Notes: generated by a model not told the origin, from the letters alone. DNA of 64,000 bases from Chania multitudinisentens RB-25 (GCF_000520015.2 NZ_CP007044.2:3596001-3660000), one strand, 5' to 3'. Shown: positions 35,476 through 45,233, counted from the stretch's first letter. Made by a program: numbers and translations.

Positions 35476-37062
35476 ATGAAAACAACATTTTTCAGTATCC
35501 TCCAGCGTATAGGGCGTTCTTTCATGCTGCCCATTGCCCTGCTTCCGGTCGCAGGGCTGTTATTGGGCATTGGTGCATCATTTACCAACCAGACAACCAT
35601 CGATTCCTATAACCTACAGGCCATGTTGGGTAATGGGACATTACTTCACGCTTTGCTAACGGTAATGAAAAGTGCCGGGAGCGTCGTTTTCTCCAACCTG
35701 CCTGTGCTGTTCGCCATTGGGGTCGCAATGGGGATGGCAAAAAAAGAAAAAGAGGTGGCGGCAATTTCAGGAGCCATTGGCTTCTTTATCATGCACGCCA
35801 CCATGAATGCCATGCTGGATATTCGTGGCCTTCTGGCGGCAGGCGCTTTACCAGAAGGCTCGCTTGGCCTGACGCTTGGCATCAACTCCCTGCAAATGGG
35901 CGTATTCGGTGGCGTGATTGCAGGGCTGGGGGTGGCGGCACTCCATAACAGATTTTATCGTATTGAATTACCCGCTACTTTTTCCTTTTTTGGCGGCACG
36001 CGTTTTGTTCCCATTATTACCGCATTAACCTACGTCCTGGTCGGCATCCTGATGTTCTTCATCTGGCCTGCGATACAGAACGGTATTCTGCATCTTGGCG
36101 CGTTGGTCAATAGCGCCGGTTATGCAGGAACATTCATCTACGGGCTGATTGAACGTGCTTTGATCCCCTTTGGCCTGCATCATGTATTTTATATGCCTTT
36201 CTGGCAGACCGGCCTTGGCGGAACCGCCATCATTGACGGTGTGACCGTTTCCGGGGCTCAGAATATTTTCTTTGCGGAATTAGCCAGCCCAAACACGCAG
36301 CAATTTTCCGTTGAGGCCACGCGATTTATGGCGGGTAAATTCCCGTTCTATCTGTTTGGTATCCCAGGCGCAGCGTTGGCTATTTACCACACCGCCAAAC
36401 CGGAAAAACGCAAACTGGTGCTTGGCCTGCTGCTGTCAGCCACATTGACCGCCGTATTGACCGGTATTACAGAACCCATTGAATTCTCTTTCCTGTTTGC
36501 TGCGCCTCTGCTTTATGTCCTGCACTGTGTCTTGGCTGGCCTGTCTTTCATGCTGTGCCATATCTTCAATGTCGGCGTGGGCCAGACCTTTTCCGGTAGC
36601 CTGATCGACTTCATTCTCTTTGGCGTTATGCAGGGAAATGCCAAAACACACTGGGTCAACGCCATTCTGATCGGGCTCCCATTATTCCCTATCTATTACC
36701 TGAGCTTCCGTTTTCTCATCACGCGTTTCGGCTTCAAAACGCCGGGCCGGGAAGACGATTCACAGGAAACCAAACTGTATACCCGTAAGGATCTTGATGC
36801 TCGCGGCACACCCGGCGGGGATGAGGTTTCTGAGTTGATCCTGTCCGGCTTGGGCGGAGTAGAAAACATTGCTGACATCGACTGTTGCGCGACTCGGCTG
36901 CGCATCACGGTGATTGATGAAAACCGGGTAGATGACCAGATGCTGAAAAACTCAGGAGCGAAAGGGGTGATCCGTAAGGGGAAAGGGGTGCAGGTTATCT
37001 ACGGGCCGCACGTCACCCTGATTAAATCAAACCTGGAAGACTGCCTCCAGAGTGCCTTGTAA
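35476..37062 (+). CDS. PTS sugar permease, EIICB of the glucose family
   Basis: This 528-residue phosphotransferase permease imports and phosphorylates a sugar. EIIC (residues 1-400) has about ten membrane segments beginning FSILQRIGRSFMLPIALLPVAGLLLGIGAS and includes the substrate-site segment ITGITEPIEFSFLFAAPLLY, typical of the glucose/maltose/GlcNAc superfamily. EIIB (~440-528) carries the phosphorylated cysteine in DCCATRLR (Cys471). No EIIA is fused or adjacent, so EIIAGlc (Crr) would serve. The following isomerase and epimerase genes suggest a hexose whose 6-phosphate passes to a ketose, such as D-allose. Specificity is inferred, not shown. Confidence 0.9.
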   Translation: MKTTFFSILQRIGRSFMLPIALLPVAGLLLGIGASFTNQTTIDSYNLQAMLGNGTLLHALLTVMKSAGSVVFSNLPVLFAIGVAMGMAKKEKEVAAISGAIGFFIMHATMNAMLDIRGLLAAGALPEGSLGLTLGINSLQMGVFGGVIAGLGVAALHNRFYRIELPATFSFFGGTRFVPIITALTYVLVGILMFFIWPAIQNGILHLGALVNSAGYAGTFIYGLIERALIPFGLHHVFYMPFWQTGLGGTAIIDGVTVSGAQNIFFAELASPNTQQFSVEATRFMAGKFPFYLFGIPGAALAIYHTAKPEKRKLVLGLLLSATLTAVLTGITEPIEFSFLFAAPLLYVLHCVLAGLSFMLCHIFNVGVGQTFSGSLIDFILFGVMQGNAKTHWVNAILIGLPLFPIYYLSFRFLITRFGFKTPGREDDSQETKLYTRKDLDARGTPGGDEVSELILSGLGGVENIADIDCCATRLRITVIDENRVDDQMLKNSGAKGVIRKGKGVQVIYGPHVTLIKSNLEDCLQSAL

Positions 37063-37127
37063 GCCAGGAGCGAACAGCTCCGACTCATATTGATTTACCT
37101 GCTGTTATGAGCATATAGAGAGGAAAA

Positions 37128-37574
37128 ATGAAAATCGCTATTGGTTGTGATCATGTTGGGATTATTTTAAAACCCGCGATTACTGAACATCTGGCCGCCC
37201 GTGGGATAAAAGTTATCGATAAAGGCGCTTTCGACGATACCCGCACTGATTATCCTATTTATGCTCAAGCCGTGGCGGAGGCCGTTGTTTCTGGAGAGGT
37301 GAAGCTGGGTATTCTGATTTGCGGTTCAGGGATCGGGATTTCTATTGCTGCCAATAAGGTGCGCGGCATTCGAGCCGTGGTGTGCAGTGAACCCTATTCG
37401 GCAAAATTATCCCGCCAGCACAATAACACCAACGTATTAGCCTTTGGCTCAAGAGTTATTGGCGCAGAATTGGCGAAAATGATTGTTGATGAATGGTTGG
37501 CGGCTGAATTTGAAGGTGAGCGGCATCAAAAGCGAGTGGAATTGATCGCTACGATTGAGGAGACACAGATATGA
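37128..37574 (+). CDS. RpiB/LacAB-family sugar-phosphate isomerase
   Basis: The 148-residue enzyme has the RpiB hallmark: MKIAIGCDHVG at the start, DYPIYAQAVAEAV, the catalytic cysteine and anion hole in LICGSGIGISIAANKVRGIRA, and NVLAFGSRVIG. The family isomerises ribose 5-phosphate, allose 6-phosphate or galactose 6-phosphate. With a PTS permease and an Rpe/AlsE-type gene, allose 6-phosphate to allulose 6-phosphate is the favoured reaction. The start has GAGAGGA at right spacing; the gene overlaps the next by four bases. Confidence 0.88.
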   Translation: MKIAIGCDHVGIILKPAITEHLAARGIKVIDKGAFDDTRTDYPIYAQAVAEAVVSGEVKLGILICGSGIGISIAANKVRGIRAVVCSEPYSAKLSRQHNNTNVLAFGSRVIGAELAKMIVDEWLAAEFEGERHQKRVELIATIEETQI

Positions 37575-38263
37575 CCGCCTTGTTTTGCCCTTCATTGATG
37601 TGCGTTGATTTCTCGCGTTTGGCCGAAGAACTTGCTGAGCTTGAAGCGGCGGGAGCCGCAATGTTTCATATTGACGTGATGGATGGTCATTTTGTGCCTA
37701 ATTTTGCTCTCGGCCCGGAAGACATTAAAGCCGTCGCGAAATTGGCTACGGTTCCTTATGACGTCCACCTGATGGTGACTCATCCCGATGCCTATATTGA
37801 TCGATTCGCCGATCTAGGCTGTAGCATTATGTATGTGCATGCCGAAGCCCCGATTCACCTGCACCGTACCCTGAGTAACATCCGCCAGCGCGGAATGCAG
37901 GCAGGCGTCGCGCTGAACCCTGGCACTCCACTGGGCATTTTGGAGGAGGTTCTGGACGTTGCGGATATCATTCTGGTGATGTCGGTTAACCCAGGCTTTG
38001 CCGGGCAACCTTTTATCCCGGCCTCTTTCAGCAAGGTAAAACGCCTCAAAAATATGCTTAAACAGCATCAGAGCAATGCCCGGATTGCCATTGATGGGGC
38101 GATCTCTCCAGAAGTGGTGAGGGCGTTGGGAAGCGATGTAGACATATTTATCCTGGGTACGGCGGGTTTGTTCCGCCAGGATACCTCCTATCGCCAAGCC
38201 ATGAACATTCTCACCGATCAGGTTGCACTCGCCAAAAAACACGACGCGTGTTTATCTGCTTAA
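37571..38263 (+). CDS. Ribulose-phosphate 3-epimerase family enzyme (AlsE/Rpe)
   Basis: This 230-residue TIM-barrel epimerase shows family motifs FHIDVMDGHFVPNFALGPEDIKAV (metal ligands), YDVHLMVTHPDAYI, ILVMSVNPGFAGQPFIP and IAIDGAISPEVV (catalytic Asp). It may be the paralogue that converts D-allulose 6-phosphate to fructose 6-phosphate (AlsE) rather than the housekeeping Rpe, because it is coupled to the RpiB-type gene and the PTS. Length and the spacing GFAGQPFIPASF fit AlsE. Start overlaps the previous stop by ATGA. A terminator follows at 38269-38293. Confidence 0.88.
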   Translation: MTALFCPSLMCVDFSRLAEELAELEAAGAAMFHIDVMDGHFVPNFALGPEDIKAVAKLATVPYDVHLMVTHPDAYIDRFADLGCSIMYVHAEAPIHLHRTLSNIRQRGMQAGVALNPGTPLGILEEVLDVADIILVMSVNPGFAGQPFIPASFSKVKRLKNMLKQHQSNARIAIDGAISPEVVRALGSDVDIFILGTAGLFRQDTSYRQAMNILTDQVALAKKHDACLSA

Positions 38264-38268
38264 CCGGC

Positions 38269-38293
38269 ACGCCCGATGATTGTTATCGGGCGT
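38269..38293 (+). terminator. Terminator between the epimerase gene and the EamA gene
   Basis: ACGCCCGAT-GATTGTT-ATCGGGCGT followed by TTT; the convergent gene ends at 38295. Confidence 0.85.
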
Positions 38294-38294
38294 T

Positions 38295-39197
38295 TTATGC
38301 CGTATGTCGCCAGCGCTGGGTGAATATGCCTGGTTTGGCAAACATCACCAGGTTCCCCAGCAGAATCAGGCATAGGCCGATCACCGCATTCAGGTGCCAT
38401 TGGTAATCTTCATAAATCGTTGAGATGGTCAGCGCGACCAATGGGAACAACAATGTGCTGTAGGCGGCTGCTCCAGCACCAATACGTCCAAGCAGGCTGA
38501 AATAGGCCGCAAAGGCGATCACCGAGCCAAAGATAGCCAGATAGAGCAGGGAACCAAGGTAGTGGGAAGTGAACTCGATCTGGAACGAAGCACCTTGTGC
38601 CAGCGCAATGGCTGCCATCAATAACGCTCCGTAGGTCATGGCGTAAGTGTTGGTTGAGAGAATATCCAACCCACGGCGCTGATGCCGCGTACTGAGCATG
38701 TTACCCAGTGAAAAGCCATAGGTACCCAGCGCGCAGAGGCCAATGCCCTTGAGCAATTCCGGTGCCATCTGCGTCGCCGCCAAATCCTGCCAGAACAATG
38801 CCACAATCCCGGTGAGCCCCAACAGCGCCGCAGGCAACAGGTTTGGGCTGGGGCGCTGGCGGAAAAAGATCATGCTATTGACCGCATTGAACAACACCGC
38901 CATTGAGAAAATCACCGACTCCAGGCCACTGCTGATGTAAGCCGCAGCATGGTAAAAACAGTAAAAGTTAAAGCCAAACACGCAGCAGCCTTGCAGCAGA
39001 CAAAACAGATGATCGCGTGGGCTGATGGCGCGCAGGCGGCGCAATGCCAACAAGAGCAGGAACATCACTGCGGCAGAAAGCAGAAAACGGTAGCTGATAG
39101 AAACCGGAATAGCCACTGAGCTTTCCTGTTGCAGGGCGATCGCAATCCAGGTAGTGCCCCAAATCAATACCACGGCAAGATACAACAGCGTATTCAT
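38295..39197 (-). CDS. EamA/DMT-family transporter
   Basis: This 300-residue protein has ten predicted spans in two EamA halves (each ~135 residues), starting LYLAVVLIWGTTWIAIAL and second half LCALGTYGFSLGNMLSTRHQ. DMT exporters move amino acids or other small metabolites out of the cell; substrate unknown. It is divergent from an AraC-family gene, which probably controls it; the shared upstream region is 180 bases. Confidence 0.88.
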   Translation of the reverse strand: MNTLLYLAVVLIWGTTWIAIALQQESSVAIPVSISYRFLLSAAVMFLLLLALRRLRAISPRDHLFCLLQGCCVFGFNFYCFYHAAAYISSGLESVIFSMAVLFNAVNSMIFFRQRPSPNLLPAALLGLTGIVALFWQDLAATQMAPELLKGIGLCALGTYGFSLGNMLSTRHQRRGLDILSTNTYAMTYGALLMAAIALAQGASFQIEFTSHYLGSLLYLAIFGSVIAFAAYFSLLGRIGAGAAAYSTLLFPLVALTISTIYEDYQWHLNAVIGLCLILLGNLVMFAKPGIFTQRWRHTA

Positions 39198-39377
39198 CGT
39201 TCACTCCATTGATTATCCTGAGCGGGAGTATTTACCATTTATCGCTGTGGTGCTTTCAGAACTTTGCGCACAATTGCATATTCTTGCGCTTTTTTTCGCA
39301 AAAGCGCCGGAGGCAGTTGGCAGGAAGGGCCGCGACTCTTTAAACTGCCAAGGATTCCTTATTGAGGCGGAGCGGTT

Positions 39378-40247
39378 ATGGTTTATCAGGCATTCGAAAC
39401 GCTGCGGCAACACAAAGCCCAGTTGCACAACAGCGTGCAATTGGGTTCTGGAGTGCAGTTGGCGGCCTGGTCAAATCACCACGATCGCATTACGCAAGAA
39501 AGTGCCGATCATCATACCCTTAGCCTGTATATTGCCGATGGTTACGAGTGCTATCAGAAAGTGCCCGGTGGCTGGCAAAACGGCGGTGGGCCGGATCATT
39601 TCTGCATCATGCCGCGCCAGTACGAATCTACCTGGGATGTGCGCAGCAACCTGTCTTTTGTACACCTTTATTGTACCGATCGGCACTTGCGCTATTTGGC
39701 AGAGCAAATCTGGGATCGCAGCCCAGCGGCTATCAATGTAGAACAACGGGCATTCGGGGAAGATCCACAGATCACGCTGCTTTATCGTCAGTTTTTGCTG
39801 AACTGTGCTTGGCAGGACAGCGCCAATCAATTGGCGCTGAGTAGTGCTTCTACGCTGTTGATGTCGCATTTACTCCAACATTACACCCAATTGCAATGGC
39901 GTTTACCGGCGGTACGCGGCGGTTTGGCACCTATCGTGTTGAAGCGCGTGCGGGAGTACGTGGCAGGCCATCTCGATCAACCACTGCTGTTGGCCGAATT
40001 GGCAGAACAGGCCGGGTTAAGTGAATTCCATTTTGCCCGCATGTTTAAACACAGTACCGGGTTGGCCCCCCACCAATATGTGATGCAGGTTCGCTTACAA
40101 CAGGCAGAAAAACTGCTTCGCCATACGTTGATTCCATTGACACAAATTGCGCTGGAGTGCGGTTTCAGTTCGGCCAGCCATTTCAGCAATCGCTTCAAAG
40201 CAGCCTATGGCTGCGCCCCTATGCAATTGAGGCAGCAAGAGCGCTGA
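39378..40247 (+). CDS. AraC-family transcriptional regulator
   Basis: The 289-residue regulator has an N-terminal cupin-like sensing domain (~1-150, with VQLAAWSNHHDRIT and DGYECYQKVPGGWQNGGGPDHFCIMPR) and a C-terminal pair of helix-turn-helix motifs (LLLAELAEQAGLSEFHFARMFKHSTGLAPHQYVMQVRLQQAE; LTQIALECGFSSASHFSNRFKAAYGCAPMQLR). GAGGCGGAG lies ahead of the ATG. It likely regulates the divergent EamA transporter. The inducer is not evident. Confidence 0.9.
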   Translation: MVYQAFETLRQHKAQLHNSVQLGSGVQLAAWSNHHDRITQESADHHTLSLYIADGYECYQKVPGGWQNGGGPDHFCIMPRQYESTWDVRSNLSFVHLYCTDRHLRYLAEQIWDRSPAAINVEQRAFGEDPQITLLYRQFLLNCAWQDSANQLALSSASTLLMSHLLQHYTQLQWRLPAVRGGLAPIVLKRVREYVAGHLDQPLLLAELAEQAGLSEFHFARMFKHSTGLAPHQYVMQVRLQQAEKLLRHTLIPLTQIALECGFSSASHFSNRFKAAYGCAPMQLRQQER

Positions 40248-40321
40248 TCGCCAAAGATTACAGCTACTGGTGGCCAACCGTTTGAAGGTTCGGGGGCAAT
40301 TTATACTGGCTTAGCGGATAT

Positions 40322-40750
40322 TCAGCTCAGTAATCCCCGTTGTTGCAGCGTGTATTTCGTCGCTTCATTCAGATCATAACTGGCTAAATCCTCTTTCTTT
40401 ACCCAGGCATAATCTTCAAATTCATCGTTGATGGTGACTTCACGATTAGCCGCGTGGCAGTCAAAAATCAGGTAAATCATGTAGACCTGCTCTTTGCTGC
40501 CGTCTTCATAGGTTTTTATCCGCACATCGTCGCGGAACGTCCAGGGTTGAATGCGATCCAGCACTAAGGCACCGCCCAGTTCCTCACGGATTTCGCGGCG
40601 TAGTGCTTCTTCAAGGGTTTCTCCGGGCTCCGTACCGCCACCGGAGAGTGCCCACTGACCAGGAAATACTCCCTTATGTGCCGCCATTTTGCACAACAGA
40701 TAAGCGTTGTTGTTCTCAATTAACGGGCAAACAATAATGCGTTGACGCAT
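40322..40750 (-). CDS. nudI: Nucleoside triphosphatase NudI
   Basis: This 142-residue Nudix hydrolase is close to E. coli NudI throughout (MRQRxIVCPLI, AYLLCKMA, GVFPGQWALSGGG). The Nudix box reads GGGTEPGETLEEALRREIREELG. NudI hydrolyses pyrimidine deoxynucleotides such as dUTP and dTTP to the monophosphate, a housecleaning role. Confidence 0.95.
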   Translation of the reverse strand: MRQRIIVCPLIENNNAYLLCKMAAHKGVFPGQWALSGGGTEPGETLEEALRREIREELGGALVLDRIQPWTFRDDVRIKTYEDGSKEQVYMIYLIFDCHAANREVTINDEFEDYAWVKKEDLASYDLNEATKYTLQQRGLLS

Positions 40751-40783
40751 AGCGACTCCATTCCTCAGCGTGATGATGCCCAG

Positions 40784-41317
40784 CTACAGCTTTACCCGAT
40801 ATTCATCTTCCATTTTGGCGAAGGTCGCCCAAAACGGGCGGGGCGCACGTGCCAATAAACGGTCGACCAAAATATCCAAATGCGTATGCCAGCCACTGGT
40901 GACGGTGAGCATGGTATCACGGTTCGGTAAACGGCGATGGGTGACCGTCAGCAGCACGTTATCGCCACGTTCAACCAGTTCAAACATCACTTCAGAAGGG
41001 CGGCCTTCATTTTGCTCTGCCCAGGTGAAACTCAACAGGCGCGGTGGAAAAATACAGGTGATGTGGCCAATGTTAGCGACGTTGCCGCCATACTGTTTAT
41101 ATTTGGCCGGGAGATTCTCAGGTTCATCCGTCAGTTTCGAATGACAAAACAACAATTCAACTTTGGCCCCTTTCTGTAACGTCATGTCACCGGCGGCCAG
41201 CCAACTGGCTCGTTTGTCCGATTCGGTCAGATAAGCCCAAACGTGTTCAAGTGTACCCGGTAACAACCGCTGAATGCGCAATGTACCGGGTTCAATGATC
41301 AGACCGTAATCATTCAT
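40784..41317 (-). CDS. SRPBCC (AHSA1-like) domain protein
   Basis: This 177-residue START-like protein has the pattern IQRLLPGTLEHVWAYLTESDKRASWLAAGDM typical of polyketide-cyclase/AHSA1 family members (ligand-binding helix-grip fold), and ILVDRLLARAPRPFWATFAKMEDEY at the end. The ATG at 41317 has GGAGTG six bases ahead; the 12-codon frame extension upstream lacks support. Function unknown; possibly binding a hydrophobic ligand. It is upstream of nudI on the same strand with a 33-base gap. Confidence 0.8.
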   Translation of the reverse strand: MNDYGLIIEPGTLRIQRLLPGTLEHVWAYLTESDKRASWLAAGDMTLQKGAKVELLFCHSKLTDEPENLPAKYKQYGGNVANIGHITCIFPPRLLSFTWAEQNEGRPSEVMFELVERGDNVLLTVTHRRLPNRDTMLTVTSGWHTHLDILVDRLLARAPRPFWATFAKMEDEYRVKL

Positions 41318-41626
41318 ATTCACTCCGTAACAGGATGTAAGCTGGCTGGTCAACCGCCCATTCCCGAAGATTGATCAATATGTGCACTAGCAGAACCAGC
41401 CCTTTGCGCCGTTCAGCCTGTATGACGAAGATAATTTAATAACTATAGAACAATACTGATTATGCTCAAGATTGTTGAATATCTTAGCGGAGACTGACGC
41501 TATTCTTGGCAGTAGTGTATGGTGTGGTGCTTGCAGGAAGGGAATGCTGGGTTACAGTGTCACGCAATCAACTGACTCTGCTATTTACCCCCTTTGAAGA
41601 TAAACAGGGCTGGTGATGGAGCTATT
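41318..41626. other. Intergenic region before the second EamA gene
   Basis: About 309 bases, no gene or clear motif seen on either strand. Confidence 0.5.
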
Positions 41627-42592
41627 ATGTTTTTTGGCGTGTTGTTTGCCTTAGCCGCTGGGTTGATGTGGGGGCTGATTTTCGTTGGCCCGGTGCTGGT
41701 GCCAGACTATCCGGCCTCACTGCAATCGACCGGGCGTTATCTGGCTTTTGGGCTGATTGCTTTGCCGTTGGCATGGCTTGATCGCCACCGTTTACGGCAA
41801 CTCTCTTCTAAGGACTGGCTGGAAGCGTTGAAACTGAGCGCTGTAGGTAATTTGCTTTATTACCTGTGCCTAGCCAGCGCGATTCAGCGTACTGGTGCAC
41901 CGGTTGCTACCATGATTATTGGTACGTTACCGGTGGTGATTTCGGTGGCTGCCAATCTGTTTTACGGCCATCACGACGGTAGGCTTTCGTGGCGCAAACT
42001 CACCCCAGCGTTGGTACTGATGGCCTGTGGCTTGGTGTTGGTAAACATAGCGGAATTGGCGAGCAATAGCGCCCCGTTGGATATCTGGCGCTATATCAGC
42101 GGGCTGTTGTTGGCGCTGCTGGCCGTGGCTTGCTGGACGTGGTTTCCGTTACGTAACGCCCGTTGGCTACGTAAAAACCCAGATAAACGGCCCATGACCT
42201 GGGCAACAGCGCAGGGGGTTGTGACGCTACCGTTGGCACTGGCGGGATATCTGTTGGTGTGTGGACAGCTGGCACTGATGCAGCCGCAGTTTGCATTGCC
42301 ATTCGGCCCAAGGCCGGGAGTTTTTATCCCGTTAATGATAACTATTGGCGTACTGTGTTCCTGGATTGGTGCTTTGTGCTGGAATGAGGCGAGCCAACGT
42401 TTACCAACGGTGCTGGTTGGGCCGCTGATCGTGTTCGAAATTTTGGCCGGGCTGGCCTACACCTTCATGCTGCGCCACAGTTGGCCGCCACTGTTGATCT
42501 TGGGCGGTATTATTTGCCTGACTGTCGGTGTGATTTACGCCATGCGGATTAAACCAGAACCGGTGGTGGTAACACTGGCGTTAAAAGAATAA
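41627..42592 (+). CDS. EamA/DMT-family transporter
   Basis: The 321-residue exporter starts MFFGVLFALAAGLMWGLIFVGPVLVPDYPASLQSTGRYLAFGLIALPLAWLD and ends with spans in GPLIVFEILAGLAYTFMLRHSWPPLLILGGIICLTVGVIYAMR. About ten spans. A GGAG ribosome site supports the ATG at 41627 over a TTG 11 codons earlier. The substrate is unknown. It converges on sfuC. Confidence 0.85.
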   Translation: MFFGVLFALAAGLMWGLIFVGPVLVPDYPASLQSTGRYLAFGLIALPLAWLDRHRLRQLSSKDWLEALKLSAVGNLLYYLCLASAIQRTGAPVATMIIGTLPVVISVAANLFYGHHDGRLSWRKLTPALVLMACGLVLVNIAELASNSAPLDIWRYISGLLLALLAVACWTWFPLRNARWLRKNPDKRPMTWATAQGVVTLPLALAGYLLVCGQLALMQPQFALPFGPRPGVFIPLMITIGVLCSWIGALCWNEASQRLPTVLVGPLIVFEILAGLAYTFMLRHSWPPLLILGGIICLTVGVIYAMRIKPEPVVVTLALKE

Positions 42593-42612
42593 CGGTTCCG
42601 GTGACGGAAGGG

Positions 42613-43650
42613 TTAATCGGCAAAAATATGCGCTTGGCCGAGAATCTTCAGGCTGACGATTGAACCGGCGCAGACACCTTCACGGCTAATGGTTTTAATC
42701 TCTACGGTTTCGTTACTGTCTGCCATCCGCAGGCTGAGTGTGGAAACAAAACCGGCAAAATCAATGCTTGTGACCACCGCTTGGCGCAGAGAAAGATGTG
42801 GCGTGAGGCCAATCTGGATTTGTTCCGGGCGCAGCATGATACGTGCGTGGCCGCTGCGTTGGCTATCGTCGACGGCAATCCGGCCCAAGATGCAATCCGC
42901 CCAACCTTGATCCAGATATGCCGACAATACCAGCGTTTCCCCTAGAAAAGCCGCGGTGGGTTCGTCAACAGGCCTCAGATAAAGTTCTTGTGGCTGACCA
43001 ACCTGGGCTAAATGCCCATTACGCATCACCGCGACTTGATCGGCGAATGACAGGGCTTCGGCCTGATCGTGGGTGACCAGAATCGAGGCAACCCTGGCTT
43101 CGGCCAGCAGCTCTGCTACCGCTTTGCGGGTTGCCGCCCGCAGGCCGGTATCCAGTGCAGAGAAAGGTTCATCCAGCAGCATCAGTTGGGGTTGCTGCGA
43201 CAGAGCTCTTGCCAGGGCCACTCGTTGCTGTTGCCCGCCGGACAACTCATGCGGCCATAATTTGGCCAAGCGCCGATCCAGGGCCACCATATCCATCAGC
43301 TTATCAATATGATGCTGTTTTTCCCGCTTGCTGCCTTTCAAACCGAAACCGATATTGCCAGCAACGCTGAAATGGGGAAATAGGGCACCATCTTGCGGCA
43401 CAAACCCGATCCCACGTTGATGCGCAGGTACCCACACACCATCGCCAGCCAGTGGTTTGCCTTGCAATACGACCTGACCCCGATCGGGGACCTCGAAACC
43501 GGCAATGATGCGCAGCAGTGTGGTTTTCCCTGAACCGGAAGGGCCAACAATCGCGGTACGGCTGCCTTCATCCACGCGAAGGGCCACCCCGCCGAGAACG
43601 TCAACCCCGTTATAGGCTTTACTAATGTTATGGAGTTCAAGCGTGCTCAT
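42613..43650 (-). CDS. sfuC: Ferric iron ABC transporter ATP-binding protein SfuC
   Basis: This 345-residue ATPase drives uptake of ferric iron. Walker A is GPSGSGKTTLL, signature LSGGQQQRVALARALSQQ, Walker B LMLLDEPFSALD, and H-loop LVTHDQAEA. A C-terminal TOBE region follows. It matches the FbpC/SfuC group in layout; the start codon overlaps the sfuB stop by four bases. Confidence 0.95.
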   Translation of the reverse strand: MSTLELHNISKAYNGVDVLGGVALRVDEGSRTAIVGPSGSGKTTLLRIIAGFEVPDRGQVVLQGKPLAGDGVWVPAHQRGIGFVPQDGALFPHFSVAGNIGFGLKGSKREKQHHIDKLMDMVALDRRLAKLWPHELSGGQQQRVALARALSQQPQLMLLDEPFSALDTGLRAATRKAVAELLAEARVASILVTHDQAEALSFADQVAVMRNGHLAQVGQPQELYLRPVDEPTAAFLGETLVLSAYLDQGWADCILGRIAVDDSQRSGHARIMLRPEQIQIGLTPHLSLRQAVVTSIDFAGFVSTLSLRMADSNETVEIKTISREGVCAGSIVSLKILGQAHIFAD

Positions 43651-45233
43651 AGTCCTGCCGTGCGTTTAGATTGAGAATAAAGAAGCCAAGTCAGCGGTAA
43701 TGACAATAAGACCATAATTAAGGCATAAGGCGCGGCAGCAACATAGTCAATTTCACTGGTTAGCGCCCAAAAACCGGTGGCCAGAGTCCGAGTTCCATTC
43801 GGCGCAAGCAGCAGCGTGGCCGTAAGTTCGTTAGTAATCGCCAGGAACACCAAGGCAGCTCCGGCTGCGGCAGCAGGGGCTGCCAAACGTAACGTGGTGC
43901 TCCACAGTGCCTGTAACGGTGAGCGCCCAAGGCTGCGTGCCACATTCTCCAGTTCGACCGGAGCCTGTGCAATACCGGCACGCAGGTTGATCAAGGCTCT
44001 GGGCATAAACATCAGCAGATAAGCCAGTAGCAGGGTGATTTCGGTCTGGTAGATTGGCCGAAAGGTATGGATAGTGATGGTCACCAACGCCAAGGCGACT
44101 ACGATACCGGGTAATGAACTGGTCACATAGTTACAACTTTCCAATACCCGATATAAGCGAGCTGGATAGCGTACCGAAAGCCAAGCCATTGGTATGGCGC
44201 ACAGGGTAATCATCAAGGCACCGCTCGCAGCCAACGTCAGCGTTTGCCAAAGAGCGGGCCACAGATCGCTATTCTCCCAGACAGGCAAACCGCCCAGATA
44301 TAACCAGCGCACCAGCGTGATAAAAGGAACGCCTAGAGCCAAAGCCGTCACCGCCAAAGGCAGGAATTGATAAAACACCGCGGTGAGGGGGCTGAGCGGA
44401 TAGGGGTTCTGGCTGCGTGCGCTGCCAGAACCGACGCGGGCATAGCGGGCTCGGCCACGGGTCACTGCTTCCAACACCAACAGCCCCAGGCAGCACAAGA
44501 CCAAAACCCCAGCCAGCATATTGGCAGCCGGGCCGTTAAACGTGGACTGGAACTGATCGAAAATGGCGGTGGTAAAAGTATCGAAACGGATCATGGCGTA
44601 TAGCCCATATTCTGCCAACAGGTGCAATGCAATTAGCAAAGAGCCGCCCCAGATAGCCAGTTTAAGCTGCGGCAGGATAACCCGAAAGAAAACCGCCAAT
44701 GGCCGAGTACCCAGTGAAATGGCAACGTCTTCAATCCCAGGATCAAGACGGCGCAACACGGCTGAAACCGGCAAATAGATAAACGGGAAATAGGCCAGCA
44801 CCGAGATAAACACACCAGCGGCAAGCCCATGCATAGAAGGCACCAGGCTAATCCAGGCATAGCTTTGCACAAAAGCAGGTACGGCCAGCGGTGCCGTAGC
44901 CAGAATCGCCCAGATGCGCCGCCCTGGTAAGCGGGTGCGCTCCGTCAACCAGGCTAGCGCTACCCCCAACAGCGTACAAATCGGCAGGGTGAAAGTAACC
45001 AGTAACAGGGTGTTAAGCAGCAGTTCCCCGACTCGGGGGCGAAAAACCAGGGTTTTAACCGTTTGCCAACCAGTATTGATAGCAACGCCAATGACAAATC
45101 CTAACGGCAACAGAGCTAATAATGAAAGTAATACGGCGGCAACCACCATCCACAGCCCTGGCCGTTGCTGATAGCATCGCATTGCGGAACCGCCCGGTAT
45201 GGCCTGTACAGTATTGATAGAAATGTTCGACAT
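43647..45233 (-). CDS. sfuB: Ferric iron ABC transporter permease SfuB
   Basis: The 528-residue fused permease has about 12 membrane spans in two homologous halves, each with the EAA loop (LRRLDPGIEDVAISLGTRPLAVFFRVILPQL and LENVARSLGRSPLQALWSTTLRLAAP). I place the start at 45233, giving the length of the Serratia marcescens SfuB; the reading frame is open up to 45311 but only from a TTG inside the hairpin between the genes. Confidence 0.93.
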   Translation of the reverse strand: MSNISINTVQAIPGGSAMRCYQQRPGLWMVVAAVLLSLLALLPLGFVIGVAINTGWQTVKTLVFRPRVGELLLNTLLLVTFTLPICTLLGVALAWLTERTRLPGRRIWAILATAPLAVPAFVQSYAWISLVPSMHGLAAGVFISVLAYFPFIYLPVSAVLRRLDPGIEDVAISLGTRPLAVFFRVILPQLKLAIWGGSLLIALHLLAEYGLYAMIRFDTFTTAIFDQFQSTFNGPAANMLAGVLVLCCLGLLVLEAVTRGRARYARVGSGSARSQNPYPLSPLTAVFYQFLPLAVTALALGVPFITLVRWLYLGGLPVWENSDLWPALWQTLTLAASGALMITLCAIPMAWLSVRYPARLYRVLESCNYVTSSLPGIVVALALVTITIHTFRPIYQTEITLLLAYLLMFMPRALINLRAGIAQAPVELENVARSLGRSPLQALWSTTLRLAAPAAAAGAALVFLAITNELTATLLLAPNGTRTLATGFWALTSEIDYVAAAPYALIMVLLSLPLTWLLYSQSKRTAGL

